Positions 52,125-61,345 of a stretch of 64,000 bases of DNA are shown piece after piece (positions within the stretch are counted from its first letter, which is position 1; the number at the start of each line of letters is the position of its first letter). The notes under the pieces were generated by a model. The model did not search any database. It had not been told where the DNA came from and saw only the letters and a list, made by a program, of their open reading frames with translations. The stretch lies in NCBI GenBank assembly GCA_965140365.1, contig OZ223196.1. One strand, 5' to 3'. Origin of the DNA: Hydrogenovibrio sp965140365. GTDB taxonomy: Bacteria; Pseudomonadota; Gammaproteobacteria; Thiomicrospirales; Thiomicrospiraceae. The translations under genes and the position numbers were made by a program.

Positions 52125-54758
52125 ATGACAACAGAATCCATGCCTGAACCGACAAACGATTACCAACCGCAAACACTTGAAACGGCCATCCAGAAGGTCT
52201 GGGAAGAGCAGGGTGTTTTCACCGCCACGGAAGACGACAGCCGTGAAAAATTCTACTGTCTTTCCATGTTCCCTTACCCGAGCGGTAAGCTGCACATGGG
52301 GCATGTCCGTAACTATACCATCGGTGATGTGGTGTCGCGCTTTCAGCGTATGCAGGGCAAAAATGTCTTGCAGCCAATGGGGTGGGATGCGTTCGGTTTG
52401 CCGGCGGAAAATGCCGCCATGGACCATAAGGTGGCGCCGGCAAAATGGACGTATCAGAACATTGACTACATGCGCAATCAGCTGAAATCGCTGGGGTTGG
52501 GCTATGACTGGGAGCGAGAAGTGGCCACCTGTCATCCGGAATATTACCGTTGGGAACAATGGTTGTTCACTCGCTTGATGTCGAAAGGACTGGTGTATCG
52601 CAAACTGTCGGTGGTGAATTGGGACCCGGTTGACCAAACTGTCCTGGCCAACGAACAGGTTATCGATGGTAAAGGCTGGCGTTCCGGTGCACCGGTGGAG
52701 CGTAAGGAAATTGCGCAATGGTTCCTGCGGATCACCGATTATGCCGAAGAATTGTTGCAGGATTTAGATCAGTTGGACGGTTGGCCGGAGCAGGTCAAAA
52801 CCATGCAGAAGAATTGGATTGGTAAATCCACCGGGTTGGAAATCGAATTCCCGGTGGCGTCCGGTTTGGATGCGTCCAACGGTAACCTGAAAGTCTATAC
52901 CACTCGTCCCGATACATTGATGGGGGTCACTTATGTGGCCGTCGCGGCCGACCATCCGTGGGCCCGTAAAGCTTCATTGAACAACGAACCGCTGGAACGG
53001 TTTATTGAAGAATGTTCTCACATTTCCACCGCCGAAGCGGACATGGAAACCATGGAGAAAAAAGGCGTCGATACCGGCATCCGTGTTAAGCACCCGATGA
53101 CCGGCAAAGAACTGCCGGTTTGGGCGGCCAACTTTGTGCTAATGGGCTATGGAACCGGCGCGGTGATGTCGGTGCCGGCGCATGATCAGCGTGATTATGA
53201 ATTTGCTAAAGCGTACGATTTGCCGATGAAAACCGTTATTGCACCGAAAGCGGACGAAGCCCCGGATGTATCCGAAGCCGCTTACACCGAGAAAGGTGTG
53301 TTGATTAACTCCGGTCAATTCGACGGTTTGAAATCGAAACAAGCCTTGCATGAAATGGCGAAAGCCTTGAGTGAACTTGGCTTGGGTGAAAAACAAACCA
53401 ATTTCCGTTTGCGCGACTGGGGGATTTCCCGTCAGCGTTACTGGGGCTGTCCGATTCCGGTGATTTATTGCCCGGCCTGTGGCGCTTTGCCAGTGCCGGA
53501 AAAAGATTTACCGGTGCGTTTGCCGGAAGACATCGTGCCGGACGGCTCCGGTTCGCCATTGGCGAAACTCGACAGCTTTAAGCGCTGCGAGTGTCCGCAA
53601 TGCGGTGGCCCGGCGAAGCGGGAAACCGATACCTTTGATACCTTCTTCGAATCGTCCTGGTATCACGCACGCTATACCTCGCGTGCCACCAGCGATGCGA
53701 TGTTGGACAAACAAGCTGCCGACCATTGGTTGCCGGTGGACCAATACATCGGCGGTATTGAGCATGCGATTCTGCATCTGCTTTACGCACGCTTCTTCCA
53801 TAAACTGATGCGTGACGAAGGACTGGTATCGTCCGACGAACCGTTTAAAAATCTGTTGACGCAAGGTATGGTGTTGGCGGAAAGCTGGTTTAGCCAAGAC
53901 GAAAAAGGCAAACAAACCTGGTATTCACCGCTGGATGTCGAGCCGGTCAAGGACGATAAAGGCGCCGTCATTAAAGGGCGTTTGAAGAGTGACGGCACTG
54001 AAGTTCAGTACGGCGGTGTGATTAAGATGTCCAAGTCGAAAAACAACGGCATCGATCCGCAGGTGTTGATTGACCAATACGGGGCCGATACCTTGCGACT
54101 TTACATTATGTTTGCTTCGCCGCCGGAACAGACCTTGGAATGGTCGGATTCTGCCGTGGAAGGGGCGCATCGCTTTTTGAACCGCGTTTGGCGTTTGGTA
54201 CAAGGCCATGTTGAACAAGGTGTTGTGGCCGCCAGTGCAGACAATGAGGGGTTGGATAAGGAACAAAAAGCCTTGCGCTTGAAGTTGCATGCCACGCTAC
54301 AGAAAGTGTCTGACGACATGGGGCGTCGTATGCATTTCAATACCGCCATTGCCGCCATGATGGAGTTGGTGAATGATATTAGCCGTTTCAAGGGCGATTC
54401 CGACGCTGGACGTGTGGTGGTGCAGGAAGCGCTGGAAAGCCTGGTGTTGATGCTGTCGCCGATGACGCCGCATATTTCGCAAGCTCTGTGGGAAGCCCTG
54501 GGGCATGATGGTTTGGTCTTGAATGCGGCTTGGCCAAAAGTGGATGAAGCCGCGTTGGTGAAAGACGAAATTGAAATGATGATTCAGGTGAACGGTAAGT
54601 TGCGCGGTAAAGTGGAAGTGGCGGCCGACGCTGACAAAGATACGATTCTCGCCGCGGCCAAAGCCAACGAGCAGGCGCAAAAATTCATCGAAGGCAAAGA
54701 AATCGTTAAGGAAATCGTGGTGCCAGGTCGCTTGGTGAACTTGGTGGTGAAAGGCTGA
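52125..54758 (+). CDS. leuS: Leucyl-tRNA synthetase
   Basis: 877-residue class I synthetase. HIGH motif as HMGH near residues 55-58 (YPSGKLHMGHVRNYTIGD), CP1 editing domain with TTRPDTLMGVTYVAVA, and KMSKS at about 634-638 (VIKMSKSKNNGIDP), plus FDTFFESSWYHARYTS and the C-terminal anticodon-binding domain. The zinc-type cysteines (YCPACGALPVP, CECPQCGG) are in the expected insertion. lptE overlaps its stop codon by one base. Confidence 0.98.
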   Translation: MTTESMPEPTNDYQPQTLETAIQKVWEEQGVFTATEDDSREKFYCLSMFPYPSGKLHMGHVRNYTIGDVVSRFQRMQGKNVLQPMGWDAFGLPAENAAMDHKVAPAKWTYQNIDYMRNQLKSLGLGYDWEREVATCHPEYYRWEQWLFTRLMSKGLVYRKLSVVNWDPVDQTVLANEQVIDGKGWRSGAPVERKEIAQWFLRITDYAEELLQDLDQLDGWPEQVKTMQKNWIGKSTGLEIEFPVASGLDASNGNLKVYTTRPDTLMGVTYVAVAADHPWARKASLNNEPLERFIEECSHISTAEADMETMEKKGVDTGIRVKHPMTGKELPVWAANFVLMGYGTGAVMSVPAHDQRDYEFAKAYDLPMKTVIAPKADEAPDVSEAAYTEKGVLINSGQFDGLKSKQALHEMAKALSELGLGEKQTNFRLRDWGISRQRYWGCPIPVIYCPACGALPVPEKDLPVRLPEDIVPDGSGSPLAKLDSFKRCECPQCGGPAKRETDTFDTFFESSWYHARYTSRATSDAMLDKQAADHWLPVDQYIGGIEHAILHLLYARFFHKLMRDEGLVSSDEPFKNLLTQGMVLAESWFSQDEKGKQTWYSPLDVEPVKDDKGAVIKGRLKSDGTEVQYGGVIKMSKSKNNGIDPQVLIDQYGADTLRLYIMFASPPEQTLEWSDSAVEGAHRFLNRVWRLVQGHVEQGVVAASADNEGLDKEQKALRLKLHATLQKVSDDMGRRMHFNTAIAAMMELVNDISRFKGDSDAGRVVVQEALESLVLMLSPMTPHISQALWEALGHDGLVLNAAWPKVDEAALVKDEIEMMIQVNGKLRGKVEVAADADKDTILAAAKANEQAQKFIEGKEIVKEIVVPGRLVNLVVKG

Positions 54759-55312
54759 TGGCTGCGACTCGCGAGTTGTTTGGACGACTTTCCCAGGCCT
54801 GGATGTTTGGCGCCTGGCTGACCATGATCGCGCTGAGCATGAGTTTGAACGGCTGTGGTTTCCACTTAAAAGGCACCGGACCGAATGCGGTGGCGGGATT
54901 TAAGTCCATTAAGTTTGAAAGTACTGACGGCGTGCGTTCGGATATTTTACGAGCCTTGACTCAACAGTTGAGGTCAACGGACGTAAAAGTGGTTGATAAT
55001 GTGGCGCAAGCCGAGGTGGTCTTGCGTTTTTCGCCGACCCAATACATCTCTTCTAATACCAGTATCAGTGGTCAAGGGGATGCTGCGTCACAGTTGATTA
55101 AAATGACGCAACCGATTCAAGTGCAGGAAGTGGCGACCGAAAAAGACATTCTCGACACGTCTGTTCAAACGTATCGTGATCGACGGATCGATAACGCCGC
55201 CGCTTTGGCTTCAAATCGCGAGTTGCGTTCGATTCAGCAGCAGATGGCGGCGGATATCGCCTCGCAAATTATTGATCGGATTAATCGCGCGCGGGCCGAG
55301 CCAGCGAAATGA
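54758..55312 (+). CDS. lptE: LPS-assembly lipoprotein LptE
   Basis: 184 residues; signal peptide with lipobox LNGC, then GFHLKGTGP, the typical first strand. LptE plugs the LptD barrel that inserts lipopolysaccharide into the outer membrane. The rest is weakly conserved, with a C-terminal helix (RSIQQQMAADIASQIIDRI). Between leuS and holA, the standard position. Confidence 0.93.
   Translation: MAATRELFGRLSQAWMFGAWLTMIALSMSLNGCGFHLKGTGPNAVAGFKSIKFESTDGVRSDILRALTQQLRSTDVKVVDNVAQAEVVLRFSPTQYISSNTSISGQGDAASQLIKMTQPIQVQEVATEKDILDTSVQTYRDRRIDNAAALASNRELRSIQQQMAADIASQIIDRINRARAEPAK
54793..54802. repeat. CCAGGCCTGG copy in lptE
   Basis: Exact copy in the signal-peptide coding region (SQAWMFG). Confidence 0.9.
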
Positions 55313-55334
55313 TTAACGCAGAGGGTGTCGATGT

Positions 55335-56351
55335 ATGATTATGGCTCCGGCTTTTTTAAAGCAGCTGCAAAACCCGAACTTTGAGATCAAGCCGATTACG
55401 CTGCTCTATGGTGAGGAACCCTTGTATATTCGCCGCTCACTGGATGCGCTGCGTGAGCATTTGAAAGAGCAGGAATATTGGCAGCGCGACCGTTATGAGG
55501 TGGACGCCAATTTCAAATGGGCCGATTTGAAAATGGACACTCAAGCCGGCAGTCTGTTTGCCGAGCGCCGTATTATTGAGTTGGATATGCCGAAAGGTGC
55601 ACCGGGCAAAGATGGCGGCGCGTTTATCCAGGAATGGGCCAACGCCATGCACGACGCGCCGCCGGAAATTTGTCTGGTGGTGTTGTGCGAAAAGCTCGAC
55701 GGACGCCAGATGAAATCCAAATGGGTGCAAGCCATCGAGGCGCACGGTTGGGTGGTGCAATCTAAACCTATTGAAGGGCCTGGCCTGGTGAAATGGTGCC
55801 AACAACGTGCCCAGGAATCGGGCTTGGCTTTGGAGAACGAAGCGGCCGGTTTGCTGGCGGAACGGGTGGAAGGTAACCTGTTGGCAGCGGATCAGGAAAT
55901 CGAAAAATTAGCGTTGTTTTTTCCGCCGAACACCGTCTTGACGCCACAGAACATTATTGATAATGTGGCGGATCAAGCGCATTATCAGCTGTTTGCTTTG
56001 AGTACGGCCATGTTGTTTGGGCGCACCCAGTATGCATTGCAAATTTTGCATCGTTTGCAACAGGAAGGCTTGGAAGCACCGGTGGTGTTGTGGTTGCTAG
56101 CGAAAGACTTACGCCAGTTAATCGATATTGCCCAAAAACAGCAAACCATGAATCTGGCGCAAGCGTTTAAGCAGCTGCGTATTTGGTCGTCCAAACAAGG
56201 TGAATTCAGTGCGGCGTTGCAACGGCACGATTTGCCCTATTGGCAAAACCTATTGAATGTCGCTTTGCAGGTCGATCTGACCATTAAAGGTGTGCGCAAA
56301 GGGGACGAATGGCTGGGTTTATCGGAGCTGGTGACTCAGGTTTCCAGATAA
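55335..56351 (+). CDS. holA: DNA polymerase III delta subunit
   Basis: Clamp-loader subunit that opens the sliding clamp. 338 residues with the N-terminal KPITLLYGEEPLYIRRSLDALRE, the domain I strand and switch region (LFAERRIIELDMPKGAPGK) and the C-terminal helical domain (WLLAKDLRQLIDIAQ). GAGGG lies nine bases before the ATG at 55335. Conserved leuS-lptE-holA cluster. Confidence 0.95.
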   Translation: MIMAPAFLKQLQNPNFEIKPITLLYGEEPLYIRRSLDALREHLKEQEYWQRDRYEVDANFKWADLKMDTQAGSLFAERRIIELDMPKGAPGKDGGAFIQEWANAMHDAPPEICLVVLCEKLDGRQMKSKWVQAIEAHGWVVQSKPIEGPGLVKWCQQRAQESGLALENEAAGLLAERVEGNLLAADQEIEKLALFFPPNTVLTPQNIIDNVADQAHYQLFALSTAMLFGRTQYALQILHRLQQEGLEAPVVLWLLAKDLRQLIDIAQKQQTMNLAQAFKQLRIWSSKQGEFSAALQRHDLPYWQNLLNVALQVDLTIKGVRKGDEWLGLSELVTQVSR

Positions 56352-56435
56352 GCTGTTTTGCAATCAAAGCGCGAAGTTGGTGGAACACAAATGCCAAAAA
56401 TGCACGAAATACATTGAATCAAGTTGGAACAGATT

Positions 56436-57704
56436 ATGACGCAACAAATATCGGACATTAAACAATACATGCAACAACTTGGGCAGCAGGCCCGAGGCGC
56501 ATCCCGCGTTTTGACCGTGACGCCGACCCAGCAAAAAAACGAGGCTTTGTTGAACATCGCCACGGCATTGGAAACCAACGCCGATACCTTGAAAGCGGAA
56601 AACGCCAAGGATTTGGAGCAAGGTAAAGCCAACGGCCTCGATTCCGCCATGTTGGACCGTTTAGCCCTGACCGATAAGGTCATTGCCGGCATGGCGGAAG
56701 GTCTGCGCCAAATTGCGGCTTTGAACGATCCCATCGGTGAGATTTCCGATATGAATTATCTGCCGTCCGGTATTCAGGTTGGCAAAATGCGCGTGCCGTT
56801 GGGGGTAGTGGGCATCATTTATGAATCCCGCCCAAACGTCACCATCGATGCCGCAGCCCTGTGCTTGAAGTCCGGTAATGCGGCCTTGCTGCGTGGCGGC
56901 TCCGAGGCGGCGCATTCCAATCGTGCCTTGGCCAAATGCATTCAAGGTGCCCTGCGTGAAGTCGGATTACCGGAAGCCGCGGTGCAAGTGGTGGAAACCA
57001 CCGACCGTGCCGCCGTGGGCGAAATGATTGCCATGCCGGAGTTTGTTGACGTCATTATTCCGCGCGGCGGTAAAGGGCTGATCGAGCGCATTAGCCAAGG
57101 TGCCAAAGTGCCGGTCATCAAACATTTGGATGGCATCTGCCATGTGTACATTGATGCCGATGCCGATGCCGATAAAGCAGTGAAGGTGGCCTTTAATTCT
57201 AAAACGCATCGTTATGGCGTGTGTAACGCGATGGAAACCCTGTTGGTGGCCGAATCGCGTGCGGCGGAAATTCTGCCAGGCCTGGCGAAAATGTTTGTTG
57301 AGAAGGGGGTCGAATTGCGTGGTTGCGAAAAAACCCGTGGTTTTGTCGAAATGGCGCCGGCCACTGAATCGGATTGGGGGACGGAGTACTTGGACGCGAT
57401 TTTGTCGATCCGTGTGGTTCAGGATGTGGAAGAGGCGATGGATCACATTGCCCAGTACAGCTCGGGGCATACCGAATCCATTATTACCGAAAACCTGACC
57501 ACATCGCGCCGTTTCCTGGCGCAAGTGGATTCCAGTTCGGTGATGGTTAATGCGTCTACCCGTTTTGCGGATGGCTTTGAATATGGTTTGGGCGCGGAAA
57601 TCGGCATCAGTACCGACAAGTTCCATGCCCGTGGCCCAGTTGGCTTGGAAGGTTTGACCTCGCAAAAATACATTGTCTTGGGTGATGGGTCGATTCGCGA
57701 ATAA
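56436..57704 (+). CDS. proA: Gamma-glutamyl phosphate reductase
   Basis: Second step of proline synthesis: NADPH reduction of glutamyl phosphate. 422 residues from the ATG at 56436; a TTG four codons earlier is less likely. Landmarks: VGIIYESRPNVTIDAAALCLKSGNAALLRGGSEA, the VIIPRGGKGLI strand and the catalytic cysteine in HRYGVCNAMETLLV, plus FADGFEYGLGAEIGISTDKFHARGPVGLEGLT. It stands between holA and the dnaJ-like/nadD block. Contains an exact CCAGGCCTGG. Confidence 0.97.
   Translation: MTQQISDIKQYMQQLGQQARGASRVLTVTPTQQKNEALLNIATALETNADTLKAENAKDLEQGKANGLDSAMLDRLALTDKVIAGMAEGLRQIAALNDPIGEISDMNYLPSGIQVGKMRVPLGVVGIIYESRPNVTIDAAALCLKSGNAALLRGGSEAAHSNRALAKCIQGALREVGLPEAAVQVVETTDRAAVGEMIAMPEFVDVIIPRGGKGLIERISQGAKVPVIKHLDGICHVYIDADADADKAVKVAFNSKTHRYGVCNAMETLLVAESRAAEILPGLAKMFVEKGVELRGCEKTRGFVEMAPATESDWGTEYLDAILSIRVVQDVEEAMDHIAQYSSGHTESIITENLTTSRRFLAQVDSSSVMVNASTRFADGFEYGLGAEIGISTDKFHARGPVGLEGLTSQKYIVLGDGSIRE
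57276..57285. repeat. CCAGGCCTGG copy in proA
   Basis: Exact copy encoding LPGLAKM. Confidence 0.9.
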
Positions 57705-57754
57705 TCCGAAAATTATTCGCAAATTATCCACCAAAGCTAGCTCGCCTTGTTGGG

Positions 57755-58423
57755 TTAGGGGTTATTCGAACGCCTAGCCAAATGGGCTAACAGGCATTCG
57801 CGCGCTTCGCTGATGGCGTGAAACTGTTGGGCGTCGCCGCCCTTATCCGGGTGGTGACGTTGCGACAGTTTGCGGTATTGGCGGTTCACTAAGGTCACCG
57901 TCAGCGATTCCGTGGTGTCGTGAATCTCCAGCTGTCGTTTGGCGGCGCTCAGCTCAGCTTGGCAGGCCGTCCGGCCGGTCGTTGCACCTTGCCCGAAGTC
58001 TCGCCAGAACCCGGCGATGAGTTCAATCACATCGCTTTCCTGTGTTTTCAAAAATTCGTTATAGTCCAGATAATAATCCCGCACCCCGTCTTCAATCGTT
58101 AACGCCTGTTGTGCATTTTGCCAGGCCTGGTCGGAAATGGCAGAGGGTGGCGTCAGTTCAATCGCCAGAGTGTGAATGCTGAGCCAGCCTTGGCCTTCGC
58201 GAAGCCATTTGGCTTGCAGACGATACAGCAGGTGAAACAATAGAAAGTGGGACTGGAACATCGCCAGTGGGTCGAGGTCGGGTGTAAATTCGGTGAAGCC
58301 GGCGTCGACCAAGGCTTTCATCAAATCGTATTCTTTGATGTGACCCCGTTCGAGAAGTAACTCATGTAAGGCGGCTTCCAAGTCTGTGGGGATTTCGGGA
58401 ATTGTCACTTGGTTGTTTGACAT
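57755..58423 (-). CDS. DnaJ-related protein with C-terminal J domain
   Basis: 222 residues; the N-terminal two-thirds match DNAJ-related proteins (LHELLLERGHIKEYDLMKALVDAG ... FLLFHLLYRLQ). The last 45 residues form a partial J domain with the essential HPD (YRKLSQRHHPDKGGDAQQFHAISEA), which stimulates Hsp70 ATPase. No zinc-finger or peptide-binding domain. It is convergent with proA and divergent from nadD. Confidence 0.9.
   Translation of the reverse strand: MSNNQVTIPEIPTDLEAALHELLLERGHIKEYDLMKALVDAGFTEFTPDLDPLAMFQSHFLLFHLLYRLQAKWLREGQGWLSIHTLAIELTPPSAISDQAWQNAQQALTIEDGVRDYYLDYNEFLKTQESDVIELIAGFWRDFGQGATTGRTACQAELSAAKRQLEIHDTTESLTVTLVNRQYRKLSQRHHPDKGGDAQQFHAISEARECLLAHLARRSNNP
58121..58130. 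repeat. CCAGGCCTGG copy in the DnaJ-related gene
   Basis: Exact copy encoding DQAWQNA on the minus strand. Confidence 0.9.
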
Positions 58424-58426
58424 AAT

Positions 58427-58435
58427 TGCTATAAT
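58427..58435 (+). promoter_or_regulatory. Extended -10 promoter of nadD
   Basis: TGC-TATAAT, 27 nt before the TTG start of nadD. It overlaps the upstream region of the divergent DnaJ-related gene. No good -35 at 17 bp. Confidence 0.6.
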
Positions 58436-58462
58436 ACCAAAAAATCATTAAGAGACACTTTT

Positions 58463-59092
58463 TTGCACACCCAACGACTCATCGGCATCAATGGCGGCAC
58501 CTTTGACCCGATTCATTTCGGTCATCTGCGCCCGGCACTCGAAGTGCTTACCGCACTGAACTTGGATGAAATGCGGTTTATCCCTGTTTATCAGCCTGTC
58601 CATCGAAATTCGCCTTCCGCAAACGCTCAACAACGTTGCGATATGGTGCGCTTGGCGATTCAATCGCAACCCAAGTTTCAGCTCGATACCATCGAAATCG
58701 ACCGAGGCGGCCCGTCTTATATGGTGGATACCCTGCGTGTCTTAAAACAGCAGATGCCGGATGCGACGCTGGTGTTGATGATGGGCACCGATGCGTTTGC
58801 CAAGTTTGACCGTTGGCATGATTGGCAAGGCATTTTGGCCTTGGCGAATGTTGTTGTGACGCATCGCCCGGGTGAACCCTTGCCGACGGATGGCGGGGTG
58901 GAAGATATTTTACAGAACCATTGGGTAGCCAGTCTGACCGAAGATCACGGACAAATCATTGACTTGCCCATCACGCAACTGGATTTGAGTGCCACCGCCT
59001 TGCGGGATTATTTGAAAAATGGGGAGCCGGTGGATTATCTGGTGCCGGAAGAAGTGGCCGACTACATTCGACAACATCAACTGTATCAATAA
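58463..59092 (+). CDS. nadD: Nicotinate-nucleotide adenylyltransferase
   Basis: Adenylates nicotinic acid mononucleotide in NAD synthesis. 209 residues; LIGINGGTFDPIHFGHLRPALEVL holds the nucleotidyltransferase GxFDPIHxGH motif, and the ISxxxLR end is represented by LDLSATALRDYLKNGEPVDYLVP. The only start that keeps this N-terminus is TTG at 58463, with AAGAG about ten bases upstream: an unusual start codon that may lower expression. Followed by rsfS. Confidence 0.96.
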   Translation: MHTQRLIGINGGTFDPIHFGHLRPALEVLTALNLDEMRFIPVYQPVHRNSPSANAQQRCDMVRLAIQSQPKFQLDTIEIDRGGPSYMVDTLRVLKQQMPDATLVLMMGTDAFAKFDRWHDWQGILALANVVVTHRPGEPLPTDGGVEDILQNHWVASLTEDHGQIIDLPITQLDLSATALRDYLKNGEPVDYLVPEEVADYIRQHQLYQ

Positions 59093-59143
59093 AACCCCAG
59101 CATTGACCATGTAACGGGTTTCAACTAAGAGGGCAACGTCTTT

Positions 59144-59506
59144 ATGATGGATTTGCAAAAAATGGAAGATTTAATCGTCAGTACGCTGGAAGACAGTAAG
59201 GCGCGTGATATTCAAGTATTGGATGTGGCGGGGGTGTGTTCCTTTACAGACCTGATGGTCATTGCCACCGGGACATCGACAACACACGTGAAATCGACCG
59301 GTAACGCTTTAGCCCAGGCCTTTAAAGAGGCGGGTGAACCGCCAATGGGTGTTGAATCCGGCCCGGAACCCGACTGGGTTTTGGTCGATTTGAGTGGCGC
59401 AGTAGTGCATATTATGACCGAATCGGCCCGAGCGCATTATCAGTTGGAGAAACTGTGGAATATCAAGCCGGGTGAAACGTCGGAAAAAAGCTCCGCCAAG
59501 GCTTAA
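59144..59506 (+). CDS. rsfS: Ribosomal silencing factor RsfS
   Basis: 120 residues of the RsfS/Iojap family, which binds L14 and blocks subunit joining in starvation. LEDSKARDIQVLDVAGVCSFTDLMVIATGTSTTHVKS and the AVVHIMTESARAHYQLEKLW C-terminus are typical. Two consecutive ATG codons open the frame. It sits between nadD and rlmH as in most proteobacteria. Confidence 0.96.
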   Translation: MMDLQKMEDLIVSTLEDSKARDIQVLDVAGVCSFTDLMVIATGTSTTHVKSTGNALAQAFKEAGEPPMGVESGPEPDWVLVDLSGAVVHIMTESARAHYQLEKLWNIKPGETSEKSSAKA

Positions 59507-59547
59507 AGCAGGCGAGCAGGATTGAATTGGATTAAATTGAATCTATC

Positions 59548-60018
59548 GTGATTATTCATTTTATTGTCATCGGGCAGAAAATGCCGCGATGGGTGCAGGA
59601 CGGTTATGCGGAATACGCCAAACGTTTGCCGAAAGCCTGTTCGTTGAAGTTGGTCGAATTGCCTATGGCGACGCGCGGCAAAAGTGGGTCGGTGGCACAA
59701 TATAAAGCCGAAGAAGCCAAGCGGATTTTGGCGGCCTTGCCCAAAGGCTGTCAATTGGTGGTGTTGGACGAACACGGGCAGCAAACGACGACCGTGCAGT
59801 TTTCACAAAAACTGGACGATTGGCTGGCTTCCGGTCAGGATGTGGCGTTGGTCGTGGGTGGCCCCGATGGCTTGGCCGACGAATTGATACAGCAAGCCGA
59901 ATGGAAGTGGGGCTTGTCAAAGTTGACCCTGCCACACCCGCTGGTGCGTGTGCTGGTGGCGGAACAAATTTATCGTGCCTGGTCGGTACTGCAAAACCAT
60001 CCCTATCATCGAGAGTGA
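59548..60018 (+). CDS. rlmH: 23S rRNA (pseudouridine-1915-N3)-methyltransferase
   Basis: SPOUT methyltransferase, 156 residues, from a GTG start (IIHFIVIGQKMPRWVQDGYAEYAKRLP). VALVVGGPDGLADELIQQAEWKWGLSKLTLPHPLVRVLVAEQIYRAWSVLQNHPYHRE forms the knotted SAM site and the conserved C-terminal end. Terminal gene of the nadD-rsfS-rlmH unit. Confidence 0.96.
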   Translation: MIIHFIVIGQKMPRWVQDGYAEYAKRLPKACSLKLVELPMATRGKSGSVAQYKAEEAKRILAALPKGCQLVVLDEHGQQTTTVQFSQKLDDWLASGQDVALVVGGPDGLADELIQQAEWKWGLSKLTLPHPLVRVLVAEQIYRAWSVLQNHPYHRE

Positions 60019-60096
60019 AACGTATCTTTACGTTTCGTCTTGCTGGTTCCAGATTCATTTCTCTTAATCGTGACCTCCCTCGCAGTCTAAAAACGA

Positions 60097-60132
60097 AAAA
60101 CCGCTGGCCGGGGAAACCTGACCAGCGGTTTT
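60097..60132. terminator. Terminator between rlmH and the DUF1214 gene
   Basis: 11-bp stem AAAACCGCTGG / CCAGCGGTTTT with a 14-nt loop (60108-60121) that can fold further. A's on the left serve the minus-strand gene and T's on the right serve rlmH. Confidence 0.8.
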
Positions 60133-60155
60133 CGTGTTTTTGAGTCGCAGCGGTT

Positions 60156-61208
60156 TTATTTGACCGGTACCGGTTTTGGAAATTTCCAAGAACCGTTCAG
60201 AATGGATTCGTGTGGCCGATAAAGCCGCACGATGAGGTTCCACCCTGGCATCGTCGGTAAACAATTGGTTTGATGTTGGTCGCACTGCCCGAACCAGACG
60301 GTGAAAGAACCGTCTTTATTCGGTGTGGCGGTAATGTTGTTCAGTGAGTAGGCGTTATATGGGTTCTTTTGATAATAGCCCGCTTTGTTGTAAAGGCTGA
60401 TGGACCAGAAGCCGTCAACCGGGACGTCTTTGACATCCAATCGGTAAGGTGTTTTTCCGTCATTTTTCGCAGGTACAACGGTCAGGTAAATGGCATCTTT
60501 TCGTGGGTTTCCGGCCCAACCACCGGCGCTGCCCAATAGGTGCATCAACTCATCCACTTGCCCTCTCGGACCAAACATCTTCGCGGTATTCACGCCACCG
60601 TTGGCCAAAGAAAGATCGTTCAGCGCATCGGTCAGTCGTTTTTGAGAGGCCGTGTCCCAGTTCGGGATTTCAAAGGCGCCTTTGCTCGCTTGTTTTATTT
60701 GCAGCTTGTCTTGAAGCGCATGCACTTTTTTCAAGTCGGCTTGGCTGTTCGGGTTCATGAATGTACGAGCCATAAACAGCACATATCGTGTGCCAATGTC
60801 TTTACGGGTAAAGGTATAGGAACCGGGCTTGTAAATGACTTCGGGCGAATATTGCTCTTCGTCAATGACCTGTATTGACATGAAACGCCCGTCGGGATTC
60901 GGCATCACCACCGTGGCCGGACCGGCGTCGAGGTCGACAATGGCAAAGGAGTAGAGGGTGTCACGGTTCATGCGAATGACGTTCTGATGGTCGATGGGTG
61001 CGGGTTCACGATTGTGCACGAATTTTCCCAGTGCGCCTCGTTTGACGTATTTGGCAAAGTACAGATCGCTGGTGGCCAAATTGTAATTATCTAAGTGGAC
61101 GGTTTTTGCCGGTTTGTCGGCGGCCGCTACCGGTAAATTGACGGCCATTACCCATAAGAGTCCCATACCGAACTTGGTGAATCGTTTGAAATTAAAAAGG
61201 TTTTTCAT
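60156..61208 (-). CDS. Exported DUF1254/DUF1214 protein, short form
   Basis: 350 residues from the ATG at 61208 (GGAG upstream); a longer open frame ahead of it has no ribosome site and would bury the signal peptide (ending near LPVAAADKP). A reduced DUF1254 part (IRMNRDTLYSFAIVDLDAGP) is followed by DUF1214 (DGFWSISLYNKAGYYQKNPYNAYSLNNITATPNKDGSFTVWFGQ). Periplasmic or envelope location predicted; function unknown. It lies 137 nt downstream of a longer paralogue. Confidence 0.85.
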   Translation of the reverse strand: MKNLFNFKRFTKFGMGLLWVMAVNLPVAAADKPAKTVHLDNYNLATSDLYFAKYVKRGALGKFVHNREPAPIDHQNVIRMNRDTLYSFAIVDLDAGPATVVMPNPDGRFMSIQVIDEEQYSPEVIYKPGSYTFTRKDIGTRYVLFMARTFMNPNSQADLKKVHALQDKLQIKQASKGAFEIPNWDTASQKRLTDALNDLSLANGGVNTAKMFGPRGQVDELMHLLGSAGGWAGNPRKDAIYLTVVPAKNDGKTPYRLDVKDVPVDGFWSISLYNKAGYYQKNPYNAYSLNNITATPNKDGSFTVWFGQCDQHQTNCLPTMPGWNLIVRLYRPHESILNGSWKFPKPVPVK

Positions 61209-61345
61209 TCTTTGAATACTCCGTTTGTACTCTGTGGCATACGTCGCTGCGTTTTGACAGCGTGTGGTCACGGGGGGATGGGTATGAAACACCGCCGCTG
61301 GCGCGAAGAGGTGTTTCATTGAAATTGAATCGACAATCCTGCGAT

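Noticed and set aside
58417..58435. TTGACA followed by TATAAT before nadD
   Set aside because: Only 7 bp separate them, so they cannot form one promoter; the extended -10 alone is retained.
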